A DNA stretch of 64,000 nucleotides from Alphaproteobacteria bacterium (GCA_018222605.1 JAAEZZ010000006.1:239263-303262), one strand, 5' to 3'; positions 50,061 through 58,405 are shown, counted from the stretch's first letter. Made by a program: numbers and translations. Notes: a model not told the origin generated them from the sequence alone.

Positions 50061-51280
50061 GCAGGGCGCTGGACATAGGTGCCATTCGGGCAGAATTCCC
50101 TATCCTGTCGCGTGAGGTGAACGGCAAGCCACTGGTCTATCTGGACAATGCCGCGAGTGCCCAGAAGCCAAATACGGTGATCGATGCGATCGCCAATCAG
50201 TCCCGCACAGCCTATGCCAATGTTCACCGGGGCATTCATACGCTTTCGAATGAAGCGACTGAGGCATATGAAGCGGCGCGTGAAACATGCCGTGCCTACA
50301 TCAATGCGGCGTCTACGGATAATGTAGTCTTCACCAAGGGTTCGACAGAGGGCATCAACCTTGTTGCCTCCGCTCTGGCAGGTGAGATCCAGCGCGGCGA
50401 CGAGATTGTTCTCTCCATCATGGAGCACCATTCCAACATCGTTCCGTGGCACTTCCTGCGCGAACGGCATGGCGCGGTACTGAAATGGGTTGGCCTTCAT
50501 GAGGATGGCTCGCTCAATATGGAAGAGCTGGCAGAAGCTATCGGGCCGAAGACCCGTATGGTTGCCATCACGCATATGAGCAACGTGTTGGGCACGGTCA
50601 CCGATATGGCCAGGATCTGCGAATTGGCCCACGCTGCCGACGCGCAGGTACTGGCCGATGGCAGCCAGGCCGCCGTTCATGTTCCGGTTGATGTGCAGGC
50701 GTTAGGCGTCGACTGGTATGTCATGACCGGTCACAAGCTGTACGGCCCCAGCGGTATTGGCGTGCTGTACGGCACGGCCGAAGCACTGGACCGCGCGCGA
50801 CCCTATCAGGGTGGCGGCGAGATGATTGAGGTCGTGACCCGTGATCGCGTCACCTACAATACCGCGCCTCACAAATTCGAAGCCGGCACGCCGCCCATTC
50901 TGGAGGCCATCGGCCTTGGGGTTGCACTGAACTGGATCAGGGCCTTTGACCATATCGAGATCGAAGCGCACGAAATGGCCCTTTACGAGCGCGCCTATGA
51001 GGGGCTGCGGGGCGTGAATGGCATTACGGTTCACGGCACAACGCCAGACAAGGGCGCTGTCCTGACGTTCAGTCTGCAAGGAGCCCATCCGCACGATCTA
51101 GCGCAGATCCTGGATCGGTATGGAGTCGCTATTCGAGCGGGGCATCACTGTGCCCAGCCGCTGATGGAGCATCTTGGTGTCAGCGCGACGGCGCGGGCAA
51201 GTTTCGCAATTTACAACACTGAGGCCGAGGTCGACGCTTTCATTGAAGCGCTCGCCAAGGCCCGGGAAATGCTGGTATAG
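50057..51280 (+). CDS. sufS: Cysteine desulfurase SufS
   Basis: A 407-residue group II cysteine desulfurase. YLDNAASAQKP lies near the N-terminus, the PLP lysine is K227 in MTGHKLYGPSGIG, and the active Cys is C365 in RAGHHCAQPLM. It supplies sulfur to SufBCD, normally with SufE or SufU, neither of which is in this operon. The operon thus encodes two cysteine desulfurases of different groups, a recurrent alphaproteobacterial feature. Confidence 0.96.
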   Translation: MSRALDIGAIRAEFPILSREVNGKPLVYLDNAASAQKPNTVIDAIANQSRTAYANVHRGIHTLSNEATEAYEAARETCRAYINAASTDNVVFTKGSTEGINLVASALAGEIQRGDEIVLSIMEHHSNIVPWHFLRERHGAVLKWVGLHEDGSLNMEELAEAIGPKTRMVAITHMSNVLGTVTDMARICELAHAADAQVLADGSQAAVHVPVDVQALGVDWYVMTGHKLYGPSGIGVLYGTAEALDRARPYQGGGEMIEVVTRDRVTYNTAPHKFEAGTPPILEAIGLGVALNWIRAFDHIEIEAHEMALYERAYEGLRGVNGITVHGTTPDKGAVLTFSLQGAHPHDLAQILDRYGVAIRAGHHCAQPLMEHLGVSATARASFAIYNTEAEVDAFIEALAKAREMLV

Positions 51281-51288
51281 AGGGCACC

Positions 51289-51672
51289 ATGGCAGATGAT
51301 ATGACATCTCGCGACATGGTCGATGCTTCAGAGGATGCGGCGCCTTCGGCGATTCCGCAGGATGAGCTGAATCGGATCACTGATGCGCTGATCGAGGCAT
51401 TCAAAACGGTATTCGACCCGGAAATCCCGGTCGATATCTATGAATTGGGCCTGATCTACAAGGTCGACATTGATGATGACCGCAAAGTGGACGTGGAAAT
51501 GACCCTCACAGCCCCAGGCTGCCCTGTGGCGGGCGATATGCCGGGCTGGGTGGAGACGGCTGCGCGCACTGTGGAGGGCATCAAGGACGTCGAGGTGCAT
51601 CTCACCTTCGATCCGCCCTGGGATCCGTCCCGTATGTCGGATGAAGCGCGTCTTGCGCTGAACATGCTTTAA
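51289..51672 (+). CDS. sufT: SufT-like DUF59 Fe-S maturation protein
   Basis: A 127-residue protein with a single DUF59 (MIP18) domain in residues 25-110. FDPEIPVDIYELGLIYKV and MTLTAPGCPVAGDMP carry the conserved Asp/Glu and Cys. It aids maturation of Fe-S proteins. The Asp- and Glu-rich N-terminus (1-25) is an extension. It starts 9 bases after sufS, and an in-frame ATG four codons later is a possible alternative start. Confidence 0.92.
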   Translation: MADDMTSRDMVDASEDAAPSAIPQDELNRITDALIEAFKTVFDPEIPVDIYELGLIYKVDIDDDRKVDVEMTLTAPGCPVAGDMPGWVETAARTVEGIKDVEVHLTFDPPWDPSRMSDEARLALNML

Positions 51673-51707
51673 TTGAACCTGAACATTATCCTTCCTATCT
51701 AGTTAGC

Positions 51708-52067
51708 ATGGCCAGAAGACCGAGACCCAAGCCCGTAAAGCTCACTGACGCTGCTGCAGAGCGCGTTAAGGAGATCATGCAGGAAAAAGGCGCCGGCTAT
51801 TTGCGCGTGGGCGTGAAGAATGGCGGCTGTGCGGGCATGGAATATGTCATGGACTATGCCACAGAGCCGGAAGCCCTGGATGAGGTGGTTGAGGACAATG
51901 GCGTGACCATTCTGATCGATGCGAAGGCTGTCCTCTTCCTGCTGGGCAGCGAAGTCGATTATGAAGTCACGCCGCTGCACGAGAAATTCGTGTTCCGGAA
52001 CCCGAACCAGACAGATGCCTGTGGGTGCGGTGAAAGCGTTACGATTGTGCCGGCCGTAGACGCCTGA
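51708..52067 (+). CDS. sufA: A-type Fe-S carrier SufA/IscA
   Basis: A 119-residue A-type carrier that passes clusters to target proteins. The three conserved cysteines are C41 in GGCAGMEYVMDY and C105-G-C107 in ACGCGES. Residues 1-10 are basic. It is the last gene of the operon. Its stop codon sits in the loop of a small hairpin (ACGCC-TGA-GGCGT, 52060-52072) that might slow or end transcription. Confidence 0.94.
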   Translation: MARRPRPKPVKLTDAAAERVKEIMQEKGAGYLRVGVKNGGCAGMEYVMDYATEPEALDEVVEDNGVTILIDAKAVLFLLGSEVDYEVTPLHEKFVFRNPNQTDACGCGESVTIVPAVDA

Positions 52068-52095
52068 GGCGTTTGATGGCCGGAGTAGGGCCCGA

Positions 52096-52590
52096 ATGAT
52101 CATTCAAAGCTTTGATCCGATCGCGGCCTCTGATGCGGAAATTCTGATCCTTGGAAGCATGCCGGGCATCGCCTCTCTTGAGGCGGGGCAATATTATGCC
52201 CACCCTCGCAACGCATTCTGGCCTATCATGGGAGAATTGTTCTGCGCAGGACTGGACAAGCCCTATGAGGTGCGGGCGGAGACCCTGAAGGTGCGAGGCG
52301 TCGCCGTGTGGGACGTGCTTCAGTTCTGCCAGCGGGAAGGCAGTCTCGATTCCAATATCAAGGCTGAAGTGCCAAATGACTTTTCGACCTTCTTCACGCA
52401 GTATCCGAATATTCGGCGCATCGCCTTGAATGGTGGCAAGGCGGCAAAGAGTTTTGAACGTTTCGCGCGTGATCATGTTCCTGAATCTGCGCAGGTCGTG
52501 CCGGTTCCATCCACCAGCCCAGCGTATGCGGCCATGCGGTTTGAACAAAAGTGCGCGCTATGGCGTGCCGCGCTTCTTGGCGATAAGTGA
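52096..52590 (+). CDS. DNA-deoxyinosine glycosylase (hypoxanthine-DNA glycosylase, UDG family 6)
   Basis: A 164-residue member of the uracil-DNA glycosylase superfamily. The motif LGSMPGIASLEAGQYYAHPRN is diagnostic of family 6, which removes hypoxanthine from DNA, and ALNGGKAAKSF and PSTSPAYAAM form the other active-site parts. It repairs deaminated adenine. It sits 28 bases after sufA and may be co-transcribed, though no functional link is apparent. Confidence 0.9.
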   Translation: MIIQSFDPIAASDAEILILGSMPGIASLEAGQYYAHPRNAFWPIMGELFCAGLDKPYEVRAETLKVRGVAVWDVLQFCQREGSLDSNIKAEVPNDFSTFFTQYPNIRRIALNGGKAAKSFERFARDHVPESAQVVPVPSTSPAYAAMRFEQKCALWRAALLGDK

Positions 52591-52617
52591 TCAGAGGCAA
52601 ATGACGGGAGATCTGGG

Positions 52618-53226
52618 ATGAGCAAACTTATGAGCTTGCTGATGGTGGGGCCAGTTTGCCTGACTGCAATGGAGGCAATTGCCGAGCCGGTGCATCCCTT
52701 TGCGATACCGCAGCCTGTGGAGACAGGCAGTTTCTATGCGGTCATAGAAATTCCGGCGGGCAGCTTCACCAAATATGAGATTGATGAAGAGACCGGCCAT
52801 GTGCGCGTCGATCGTTTCCTGTCCGCGCCTGTCGGATATCCAGCCAATTACGGATCAATTCCGTCGTCTTTGGCGGGCGATGGAGACCCTCTGGATGCGC
52901 TCGTCCTGACACGACAGCCTGTTATTCCGGGAGCGTATCTTGAAGTACGCGCTATCGGCGTGCTGCGGATGACGGATGCGGGAGACCCTGACGACAAGAT
53001 CATTGCCGTGCCGGCCGATGAGGTTGACCCATTCTACAAGGAAGTCCGTGATCTCTCAGACTTGCCTGAAGCACAGCGGGACCAGATCAAGGCTTTCTTC
53101 CTGACCTACAAACAGGTTCCCGCTGGTGGTAACCAAGTTGTGCTAAGCGGCTATGGGGATGTTGCGGAGGCACAAGTCATGGTGGAAGCCGCCTTTGAGG
53201 CTTACGGGGCGCGGCTGGCCGACTAG
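52618..53226 (+). CDS. Inorganic pyrophosphatase, family I, with signal-like N-terminus
   Basis: A 202-residue soluble pyrophosphatase. Metal-binding residues are in DGDPLDALVL (D88, D90, D93), then DPDDKIIAVPADEVDP and FFLTYKQ. It hydrolyses pyrophosphate to phosphate. Unusually, the first 22 residues (MSKLMSLLMVGPVCLTAMEAIA) look like a cleavable signal peptide, with a plausible cut after AIA. That would place the enzyme in the periplasm rather than the cytoplasm. The usual N-terminal residues of cytoplasmic forms are absent, so it is probably not the housekeeping enzyme. Confidence 0.85.
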   Translation: MSKLMSLLMVGPVCLTAMEAIAEPVHPFAIPQPVETGSFYAVIEIPAGSFTKYEIDEETGHVRVDRFLSAPVGYPANYGSIPSSLAGDGDPLDALVLTRQPVIPGAYLEVRAIGVLRMTDAGDPDDKIIAVPADEVDPFYKEVRDLSDLPEAQRDQIKAFFLTYKQVPAGGNQVVLSGYGDVAEAQVMVEAAFEAYGARLAD

Positions 53227-53232
53227 GCCTTC

Positions 53233-54039
53233 TCAGGGCTTGCCATAAGCCGCGAGGTCATCTGGTGTAGGCTGGGCTTCCATGCCCTTTGGCGGGTCCG
53301 GGATAAGGATGGCAGGTGTCACGGGAGCGCCGGTGGCCTCGGCGACGAGTTCCGCGGTGCGCACCTCAACGACTTCTGTCAGACGATTCATGAACTCATC
53401 CTTGGGCAGATCGTATGGGATTGGCTCAAGAAATTCGATCACAGCCTTGCCAGGGCGTTTTTTCTTTTCCTGCTGCCTCCAGAAGACACCGATATTTGTT
53501 GCGACAGGAACCACGGGTACCTGCATGGCTTGCGCCATGTGCCAGATGCCGGGTTTATAGCGGAAATGATAGCCGACCGGGGCGAGGTGCCCCTCCGGAT
53601 AAATCAGGACACGGCGATCTTCCTTGCGGGCGACTTCCATGCCTTCGCGCAAGGAGGCTGCCTTGCGTTCCCCGCCACCGCATGTGTCGATGACAATTGC
53701 GCCGAGCTTTCGCAGGATGCCGCCGACAAGAGGAAACTTTTCCAGATGGTCTCCGGTAACAAAGGAGAGGTTCTTCACTTCAGGATAGATGAGGTATCCA
53801 TCGCCCCAGCTTTGATGCTTGGCGCCTATGACGAATGCGCCTTCTGGCAGATTTTCCTGGCCGCGCACCTCTTTGCGTATGCCCGCAACAATGCGCAAAT
53901 TCCAGTTCATGGCGCGCGTATAGCTGCGGATGATCACACTGACCGGGCCACGGCCAGGAAGGATCAGGAACGGGACAGATACCAGCACATAGAGGACTGA
54001 CAGCAGATAGTAGACAATTGTGAAGAGCAGGGCGCGCAT
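53233..54039 (-). CDS. 1-acyl-glycerol-3-phosphate acyltransferase-like (PlsC family)
   Basis: A 268-residue membrane-bound acyltransferase with one strong N-terminal membrane helix (about 4-28). The catalytic H75-x4-D80 is in KHQSWGD, and the second motif is YPEGHLAPVG instead of the usual FPEGTRS. It probably acylates lysophosphatidic acid or a related lipid. The C-terminus is Pro-rich. It follows the TetR gene on the same strand by 23 bases, so the two may be co-transcribed. Confidence 0.87.
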   Translation of the reverse strand: MRALLFTIVYYLLSVLYVLVSVPFLILPGRGPVSVIIRSYTRAMNWNLRIVAGIRKEVRGQENLPEGAFVIGAKHQSWGDGYLIYPEVKNLSFVTGDHLEKFPLVGGILRKLGAIVIDTCGGGERKAASLREGMEVARKEDRRVLIYPEGHLAPVGYHFRYKPGIWHMAQAMQVPVVPVATNIGVFWRQQEKKKRPGKAVIEFLEPIPYDLPKDEFMNRLTEVVEVRTAELVAEATGAPVTPAILIPDPPKGMEAQPTPDDLAAYGKP

Positions 54040-54062
54040 GGCGTCGTTCTCCTGAAAAGGAA

Positions 54063-54671
54063 CTATTCCGACTTCAGAACACAGAGGACTGCGCGGGCCA
54101 TGGCTTCCACATGCTGGGAGAGTGGGCCGGGCAGGCGATTGTAGATCTTGTTCTGTCCGGCCTGCATCACAACGCCCAATGCCATGGCGGCTTTGAGAGC
54201 TGGGTCGCCCTTCGGCAGCACACCTTCCTGCATCAGACTGGAGATGATCTTCTCTGTGATCGAGACCGGATCATCCTCGCGGCGTTTATCGTAGGGCAGA
54301 AAGCGGTTCAGCGAGACGAGGTGGAAGGAAAAGAGCAGGAAATCCTCATCCGCCAGTTCGCAGTAGGCAGTAACGGCTGCGAGCACTTTTTCGTCCAGAC
54401 TGCCTTCACCGGAAAGCGCCTCAGCCATCATCGCGCCGAGACGATTATGAGTTTCCATGAACAAGGACAGTGCAAGCTCGTCTTTGCCCTTGTAGTGCCG
54501 GTAAAGCGCGCCTTCAGAGACGCCAGCCTTTTCCGCAATCTCGCGTGTCGTGGCTGCATCAATCCCTTCATGGATGAAGAGCTTGAGGGCAGCGCGTTCG
54601 ATTTTGGGGCGTGCATTGCGCGCCCGGGGCTTTTTGGCCGTATCTTTGGTTTTGCTGGCTTGCCGCGCCAT
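54063..54671 (-). CDS. TetR family regulator
   Basis: A 202-residue repressor. A Lys/Arg-rich N-terminal tail (1-20) is followed by the helix-turn-helix (about 24-68, EKAGVSEGALYRHYKGKDEL) and a ligand-binding domain. I chose the ATG at 54671 because AGGGGAA is just upstream; a longer reading from 54743 would start inside the operator. The acyltransferase gene downstream suggests control of lipid metabolism. It is probably autoregulatory through the palindromes at 54724-54746. Confidence 0.86.
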   Translation of the reverse strand: MARQASKTKDTAKKPRARNARPKIERAALKLFIHEGIDAATTREIAEKAGVSEGALYRHYKGKDELALSLFMETHNRLGAMMAEALSGEGSLDEKVLAAVTAYCELADEDFLLFSFHLVSLNRFLPYDKRREDDPVSITEKIISSLMQEGVLPKGDPALKAAMALGVVMQAGQNKIYNRLPGPLSQHVEAMARAVLCVLKSE

Positions 54672-54723
54672 GGTGCATTCCCCTATCTCTCTGGCTTCAA
54701 TATAGCTCTCGCGAGGAATTCTT

Positions 54724-54746
54724 GCAAGTGAATACTTGCTCACTTG
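54724..54746. promoter_or_regulatory. Nested inverted-repeat operator upstream of the TetR gene
   Basis: Two overlapping perfect inverted repeats are present: GCAAGT-GAAT-ACTTGC (54724-54739) and CAAGTGA-N8-TCACTTG (54725-54746). Three related half-sites in 23 bases, 53 bases before the TetR start, fit a site for one or two repressor dimers. Confidence 0.62.
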
Positions 54747-54854
54747 TGGAATTTGTATGCGTTGCGTCAGAGAGTGACGGCTTTATTGGCAAAATGTCTT
54801 TCAGAAATACGGAAGAGTGGCGGCCCCTATGGCAGGAGCCTTGAGTGCCGGGGC

Positions 54855-55100
54855 CTATTCCGCCAGTTCGTAGCGGTAGCTTTCGATCACAGTGTTTGCC
54901 AGAAGCTTCTCGCACATTTCCTTGATCCTGGCATCCGCCGCATCCTTCGAGAGGCCGTCTTCGAGGTCCAGTTCGATGACTTTGCCAATGCGGGCCGCTT
55001 CGACTTCCTTGTAGCCCATACGCGCCAAAGTATCCGCAACGGCTTTGCCCTGAGGGTCCAGAACACCATTCTTGAGTGCGATGTGAACGACGGCCTTCAT
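54855..55100 (-). CDS. purS: Phosphoribosylformylglycinamidine synthase subunit PurS
   Basis: An 81-residue small subunit of the PurLQS complex of purine synthesis. It has KAVVHIALKNGVLDPQGKAV and ARIGKVIELDL, the family core. Full length. It lies downstream of purC on the same strand with 113 bases between. purQ and purL, which often follow, are not here; a TetR gene comes next instead. Confidence 0.95.
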   Translation of the reverse strand: MKAVVHIALKNGVLDPQGKAVADTLARMGYKEVEAARIGKVIELDLEDGLSKDAADARIKEMCEKLLANTVIESYRYELAE

Positions 55101-55213
55101 GTAAATGATCTCCTGGCGAAGTCTGAGTCGGGCTCCGTTTAGCCCAATTGCGTTGTCATTGGAACAGACAGGCAGTGCGGGTGTGCAGGTTGTTGCCCGA
55201 AGGCGATTGGGGG

Positions 55214-55987
55214 CTATTTGCCCCCGTTAAAGCTGACCACATTGTCCGTTTCACCGGACTCCTTAAGAATGCCGAGACGACGAGCGACTTCAGCATAGGC
55301 TTCTGTCACACCGCCCATGTCACGGCGGAAGCGGTCCTTGTCAAGCTTGTTGCCCGTCTCAAAATCCCAGAGGCGGCAGCTGTCCGGACTGATTTCGTCA
55401 GCCAGCAAGATGCGCGGCACTTCGCTGTCACCATCATAATGGCGGCCGAACTCCAGCTTGAAGTCGACAAGGCGTATGCCAACGGCCGCAAACAGACCGG
55501 ACATGAAATCATTCACGCGCAGGGCCAGAGAGATCAGGTCATCATATTCCTGCGGCCCGGCCCAGCCGAACGCAGCAATATGCTCCTCGGTGACCAGCGG
55601 ATCACCCAGGGCATCGTCCTTGTAGTAAAACTCTACCATCGGGCGCGGAAGGACCTGGCCTTCTTCAATGCCAAGGCGCTTGGAAAGCGTGCCTGCGGCA
55701 ACGTTGCGCACGACAACTTCCAGCGGAATGATGTCCACTTTTTTGATCAGCTGCTCACGCATGTTAAGGCGACGAATGAAGTGCGTCGGGATGCCCACGG
55801 CGGAAAGACGGGTCATCATGAATTCGCTGATGCGATTGTTCAGGACGCCTTTGCCGTCCAGGACGGCGCGTTTTTCTGCGTTGAATGCGGTCGCATCGTC
55901 CTTGAAGTACTGGATGAGTGTACCGGGCTCGGGGCCTTCATAGAGAATCTTGGCCTTGCCCTCATAGACTACGCGCTTCTTGTTCAT
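55214..55987 (-). CDS. purC: SAICAR synthetase
   Basis: A 257-residue purine enzyme that joins aspartate to CAIR. It begins [16 protein letters not shown], with KDDATAFN, the [17 protein letters not shown] loop, [12 protein letters not shown] and [16 protein letters not shown] lies about 10 bases before the chosen ATG at 55987; a longer reading from 56047 lacks support. Divergent from the DUF1476 gene, a conserved alphaproteobacterial neighbourhood. Confidence 0.95.
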   Translation of the reverse strand: MNKKRVVYEGKAKILYEGPEPGTLIQYFKDDATAFNAEKRAVLDGKGVLNNRISEFMMTRLSAVGIPTHFIRRLNMREQLIKKVDIIPLEVVVRNVAAGTLSKRLGIEEGQVLPRPMVEFYYKDDALGDPLVTEEHIAAFGWAGPQEYDDLISLALRVNDFMSGLFAAVGIRLVDFKLEFGRHYDGDSEVPRILLADEISPDSCRLWDFETGNKLDKDRFRRDMGGVTEAYAEVARRLGILKESGETDNVVSFNGGK

Positions 55988-56161
55988 ACGTACCGGGCCT
56001 CCTGCAAAAGGATCTGGTTCGCCTGTAACGAGAATCGTGAACAGCAACCCCAGAAAGCGCGACTGTTACGCCAATCTGCCCAAAGAAACAATTATTGCGC
56101 ACACCTCATGTCAGCCCCTATATGCACCCAGAAGAAGACCACCTTTCAGAAAGGCCATTTC

Positions 56162-56485
56162 ATGAGCACATTTGATGATCGCGAGCGCGCAGAAGAGGCA
56201 CGCTATGCACTGGATCAGGATACCCAGTTCAAAGTGATGGCTCGCCGTAACAAGCTGCTTGGCATTTGGGCTGCGGATCTTATGGGGCTGAGCGGTGCTG
56301 ACGCTGAAGCCTATGCGAAATCTGTTGTCCTGTCTGACCTGGAAGAAGCCGGCGATGAGGACGTGTTCCGCAAGGTTCGCAAGGATTTCGACGAGGCTGG
56401 CATTGACCGCACCGATGCCCGCATTCGCGAGCAGATGGCTGAATTGCTGCCGGTCGCCCGCGAGCAAATCCTCAAGGACAAGTAA
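56162..56485 (+). CDS. DUF1476 protein, F1-ATPase zeta-subunit homologue
   Basis: A 107-residue all-helical protein of the DUF1476 family. In Paracoccus this family is the zeta subunit, which blocks ATP hydrolysis by F1. The N-terminal MSTFDDRERAEEARYALDQD is the segment that inserts into the catalytic interface in Paracoccus. The rest forms a four-helix body (GIWAADLMGL, EDVFRKVRKDFDEAG, MAELLPVAREQI). The ATG at 56162 has AAAGG upstream; longer readings are antisense to purC. Whether the inhibition is active varies between species. Confidence 0.9.
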   Translation: MSTFDDRERAEEARYALDQDTQFKVMARRNKLLGIWAADLMGLSGADAEAYAKSVVLSDLEEAGDEDVFRKVRKDFDEAGIDRTDARIREQMAELLPVAREQILKDK

Positions 56486-56496
56486 GAAATTTGTAT

Positions 56497-56536
56497 CCTG
56501 AGCCTCCTCCAAGGATGGCTCAGGAGTTTTTCTTTT
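56497..56536 (+). terminator. Intrinsic terminator after the DUF1476 gene
   Basis: CCTGAGCC pairs with GGCTCAGG across 12 bases, followed by AGTTTTTCTTTT. The right half overlaps the last codons of the convergent GH16 gene, whose stop codon lies in the stem. Confidence 0.85.
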
Positions 56537-57521
56537 CCTTGTAGACATCGCTGCAGGACCGTTTGTCTTCGCCCATGGGCGTGAAAGACGCGCAGCTTAC
56601 GGTCGTCACAGACTCATCCCCGAAATCAGGCTTTCCATGCCAGTCCCGCATTTGGGGGATGCCGGTCCAGTGGCTGAAATGCACCTTGCCTGCGGTTTTG
56701 GGGATAGAGGGATCGTTCAGGTCGCTCGCATAGAATGGCACGCCGTCGACATACCAGGTGATACGGTCAGGCAACCATTCGAACGCGTAAAGATGCGGCC
56801 CTTCAGAGGCATCAAATGGCAGATCGAATGTGGCAAACTTGCCGCGTTTCCCATTTCGCCAGTAATTGAAGTGGATTTTGGTCGTGTCCTTTCCCAGGAA
56901 TTCAATATCCACTTCATCGTGTGGATCCCCAAAATAGGGGCCGGTATAGGTGAAGAAGGCGGAAACCAGCCCTGAACCCTTGCCGATTTGCATGATCGCT
57001 TCGTAGCGGCCATAGCCATAGCGCTTGTAGGTGCTCGCCTCCGCAATCGAGAACGGAGCGTCCGGATTGTCTTCCTTCTTCACAGTGAAGGTTGTGCCAT
57101 TTGCCGTACTCTCAATGTTTTCCGGTGCCCAGCGACCGCCATAGAAATCGCGGGGGCCATTGCTCTTGGCAAGATAATAGGAGGCTTCAAGACGGTCATC
57201 TCCCAGCAATGAGATGAAAGCGGGGCCCGAATTGGCGAGTTGTTTGGGCTGGGGAGCTTCCTGCTCGGGGGTGGGCTCAGGCGCGGTGTCCGGTGTGGGC
57301 GTCTCAGTATCATCAGAAGGTGCAGGCTCAGCCTCTGGACGCGTGACGGGATAGTAAACGGGCACATCCGCCATCACGGAGGGTCTGTCTGTCTTTTTGG
57401 AAGACATGAGGGCAATGATCCCAAATAGGAACACTGCGACCACGCAGAGTCCCACAATGGCATCAATATCGCTGAAACGGCCTAGCCACTTCTTTTCGGT
57501 GTTTTCTTCAGAAGACTGCAT
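56520..57521 (-). CDS. Membrane-anchored GH16-family glycoside hydrolase
   Basis: A 333-residue protein. A short cytoplasmic tail (1-20), one membrane helix (about 21-40), a Pro/Glu/Thr-rich linker (50-95) and a GH16 jelly-roll domain (100-330) follow in order. The catalytic motif DEVDIEFLG gives E203, D205 and E207 as nucleophile, helper and acid/base. It probably cuts a beta-1,3- or 1,4-linked glucan or galactan outside the cell or in the periplasm; the exact substrate cannot be read. Two C-terminal cysteines (SCASF and RSCSD) may form a disulfide. Confidence 0.87.
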   Translation of the reverse strand: MQSSEENTEKKWLGRFSDIDAIVGLCVVAVFLFGIIALMSSKKTDRPSVMADVPVYYPVTRPEAEPAPSDDTETPTPDTAPEPTPEQEAPQPKQLANSGPAFISLLGDDRLEASYYLAKSNGPRDFYGGRWAPENIESTANGTTFTVKKEDNPDAPFSIAEASTYKRYGYGRYEAIMQIGKGSGLVSAFFTYTGPYFGDPHDEVDIEFLGKDTTKIHFNYWRNGKRGKFATFDLPFDASEGPHLYAFEWLPDRITWYVDGVPFYASDLNDPSIPKTAGKVHFSHWTGIPQMRDWHGKPDFGDESVTTVSCASFTPMGEDKRSCSDVYKEKKNS

Positions 57522-57584
57522 TTCACTGCTTTGCGTTTACCTTTTTAGGTGTTTCGCAAGAAATGCGCCAGTTTTCTGGACGAC

Positions 57585-58187
57585 CTAGCTGTCTGTCAGG
57601 CTTTTCATGTTTCGCATCATGAAAAGCGGAATCGAGCCGATGGGGGTCACGGCCCAATCCAGAGGCTGATCATGGGTTTCCGTGGGAACCTGATCAATCT
57701 GCTGGGCTGGATAGGCCAGAGCGCAGGCAAACGCGCGGCCATTTGCCCGCAACGTCTCGAAGGCGCGGTCATAATGACCTTTCCCATAGCCTAGGCGGTT
57801 ACCCATGCCATCAAAGGCCAGCAGGGGCGTCAGGATCAGGGTCGGCGTGGCCAAGGGCGCGTCTTCCGCAGGTTCGAGAAGACCAAACGGGCGGCGCTCC
57901 AGGGGTTCGCCCAGAGACCAGAGGCGCCAGGTCAGCTCTCCGCTATCCTCGATACGGGGTAGGCAAAGTTCCGCGCCAGCTTTGGCGAGCCGCTTCATCA
58001 GCGGCGACGGATCAATTTCTTCATTAATTGCCACATAGCCGGCTACGACAGGCCCATACCGCTCCAGCAATTTCATGGGAAATTGTTCAGCCAGCGTTTC
58101 TGCTGCATCGGGATCGCGCGCGGCGGCTTCGGCGCGGAGGGTACGCATACGGTGGCGCAGATCAGTTTTGTCTATGGTCTGGGTCAT
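57585..58187 (-). CDS. 5-formyltetrahydrofolate cyclo-ligase
   Basis: A 200-residue enzyme (YgfA/MTHFS) that converts 5-formyl-THF to 5,10-methenyl-THF using ATP. GNRLGYGKGHYDRAF is the family signature (about residues 128-142), and the N-terminal KTDLRHRMRTLRAEA and LTPLLAFDG are also typical. It lies directly downstream of the 6S RNA gene on the same strand, the conserved ssrS-ygfA arrangement. Confidence 0.94.
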   Translation of the reverse strand: MTQTIDKTDLRHRMRTLRAEAAARDPDAAETLAEQFPMKLLERYGPVVAGYVAINEEIDPSPLMKRLAKAGAELCLPRIEDSGELTWRLWSLGEPLERRPFGLLEPAEDAPLATPTLILTPLLAFDGMGNRLGYGKGHYDRAFETLRANGRAFACALAYPAQQIDQVPTETHDQPLDWAVTPIGSIPLFMMRNMKSLTDS

Positions 58188-58232
58188 CTACAGCAGCCTT
58201 AACGGCCAACCGGGCTTGCGTCACCAGATTAT

Positions 58233-58405
58233 ATGCGCACAAGAACCACCAACGCCGCTGGGCATATTCACTCCCGTCAACCTAGAGACTAGGTGGGTGC
58301 CAGGTGAGCCCGGACCACGATCCGGACCAGATTGCCAGCTCCCTGACGGTAAGTAAGGTCGCCGGAGATCAGTCCCGTTGCAAACGCAGCAGCCCTTGTG
58401 CTGAT
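58233..58405 (-). ncRNA. ssrS: 6S RNA
   Basis: The minus-strand transcript upstream of the cyclo-ligase gene has ends that pair: GCACAAG (complement of 58395-58401) with CTTGTGC (complement of 58237-58243). The interior includes CTGGCACCCACCTAG...CTAGGTTGACGGGAG, which I recognise from alphaproteobacterial 6S RNAs. The size (about 170 bases), the long imperfect hairpin and the location next to ygfA all fit. 6S RNA mimics an open promoter and sequesters RNA polymerase in stationary phase. Ends are approximate. Confidence 0.8.

Noticed and set aside
54744..55142. 132-codon plus-strand frame between the TetR gene and purC
   Set aside because: Mostly antisense to purS, and its start is beside the TetR operator.
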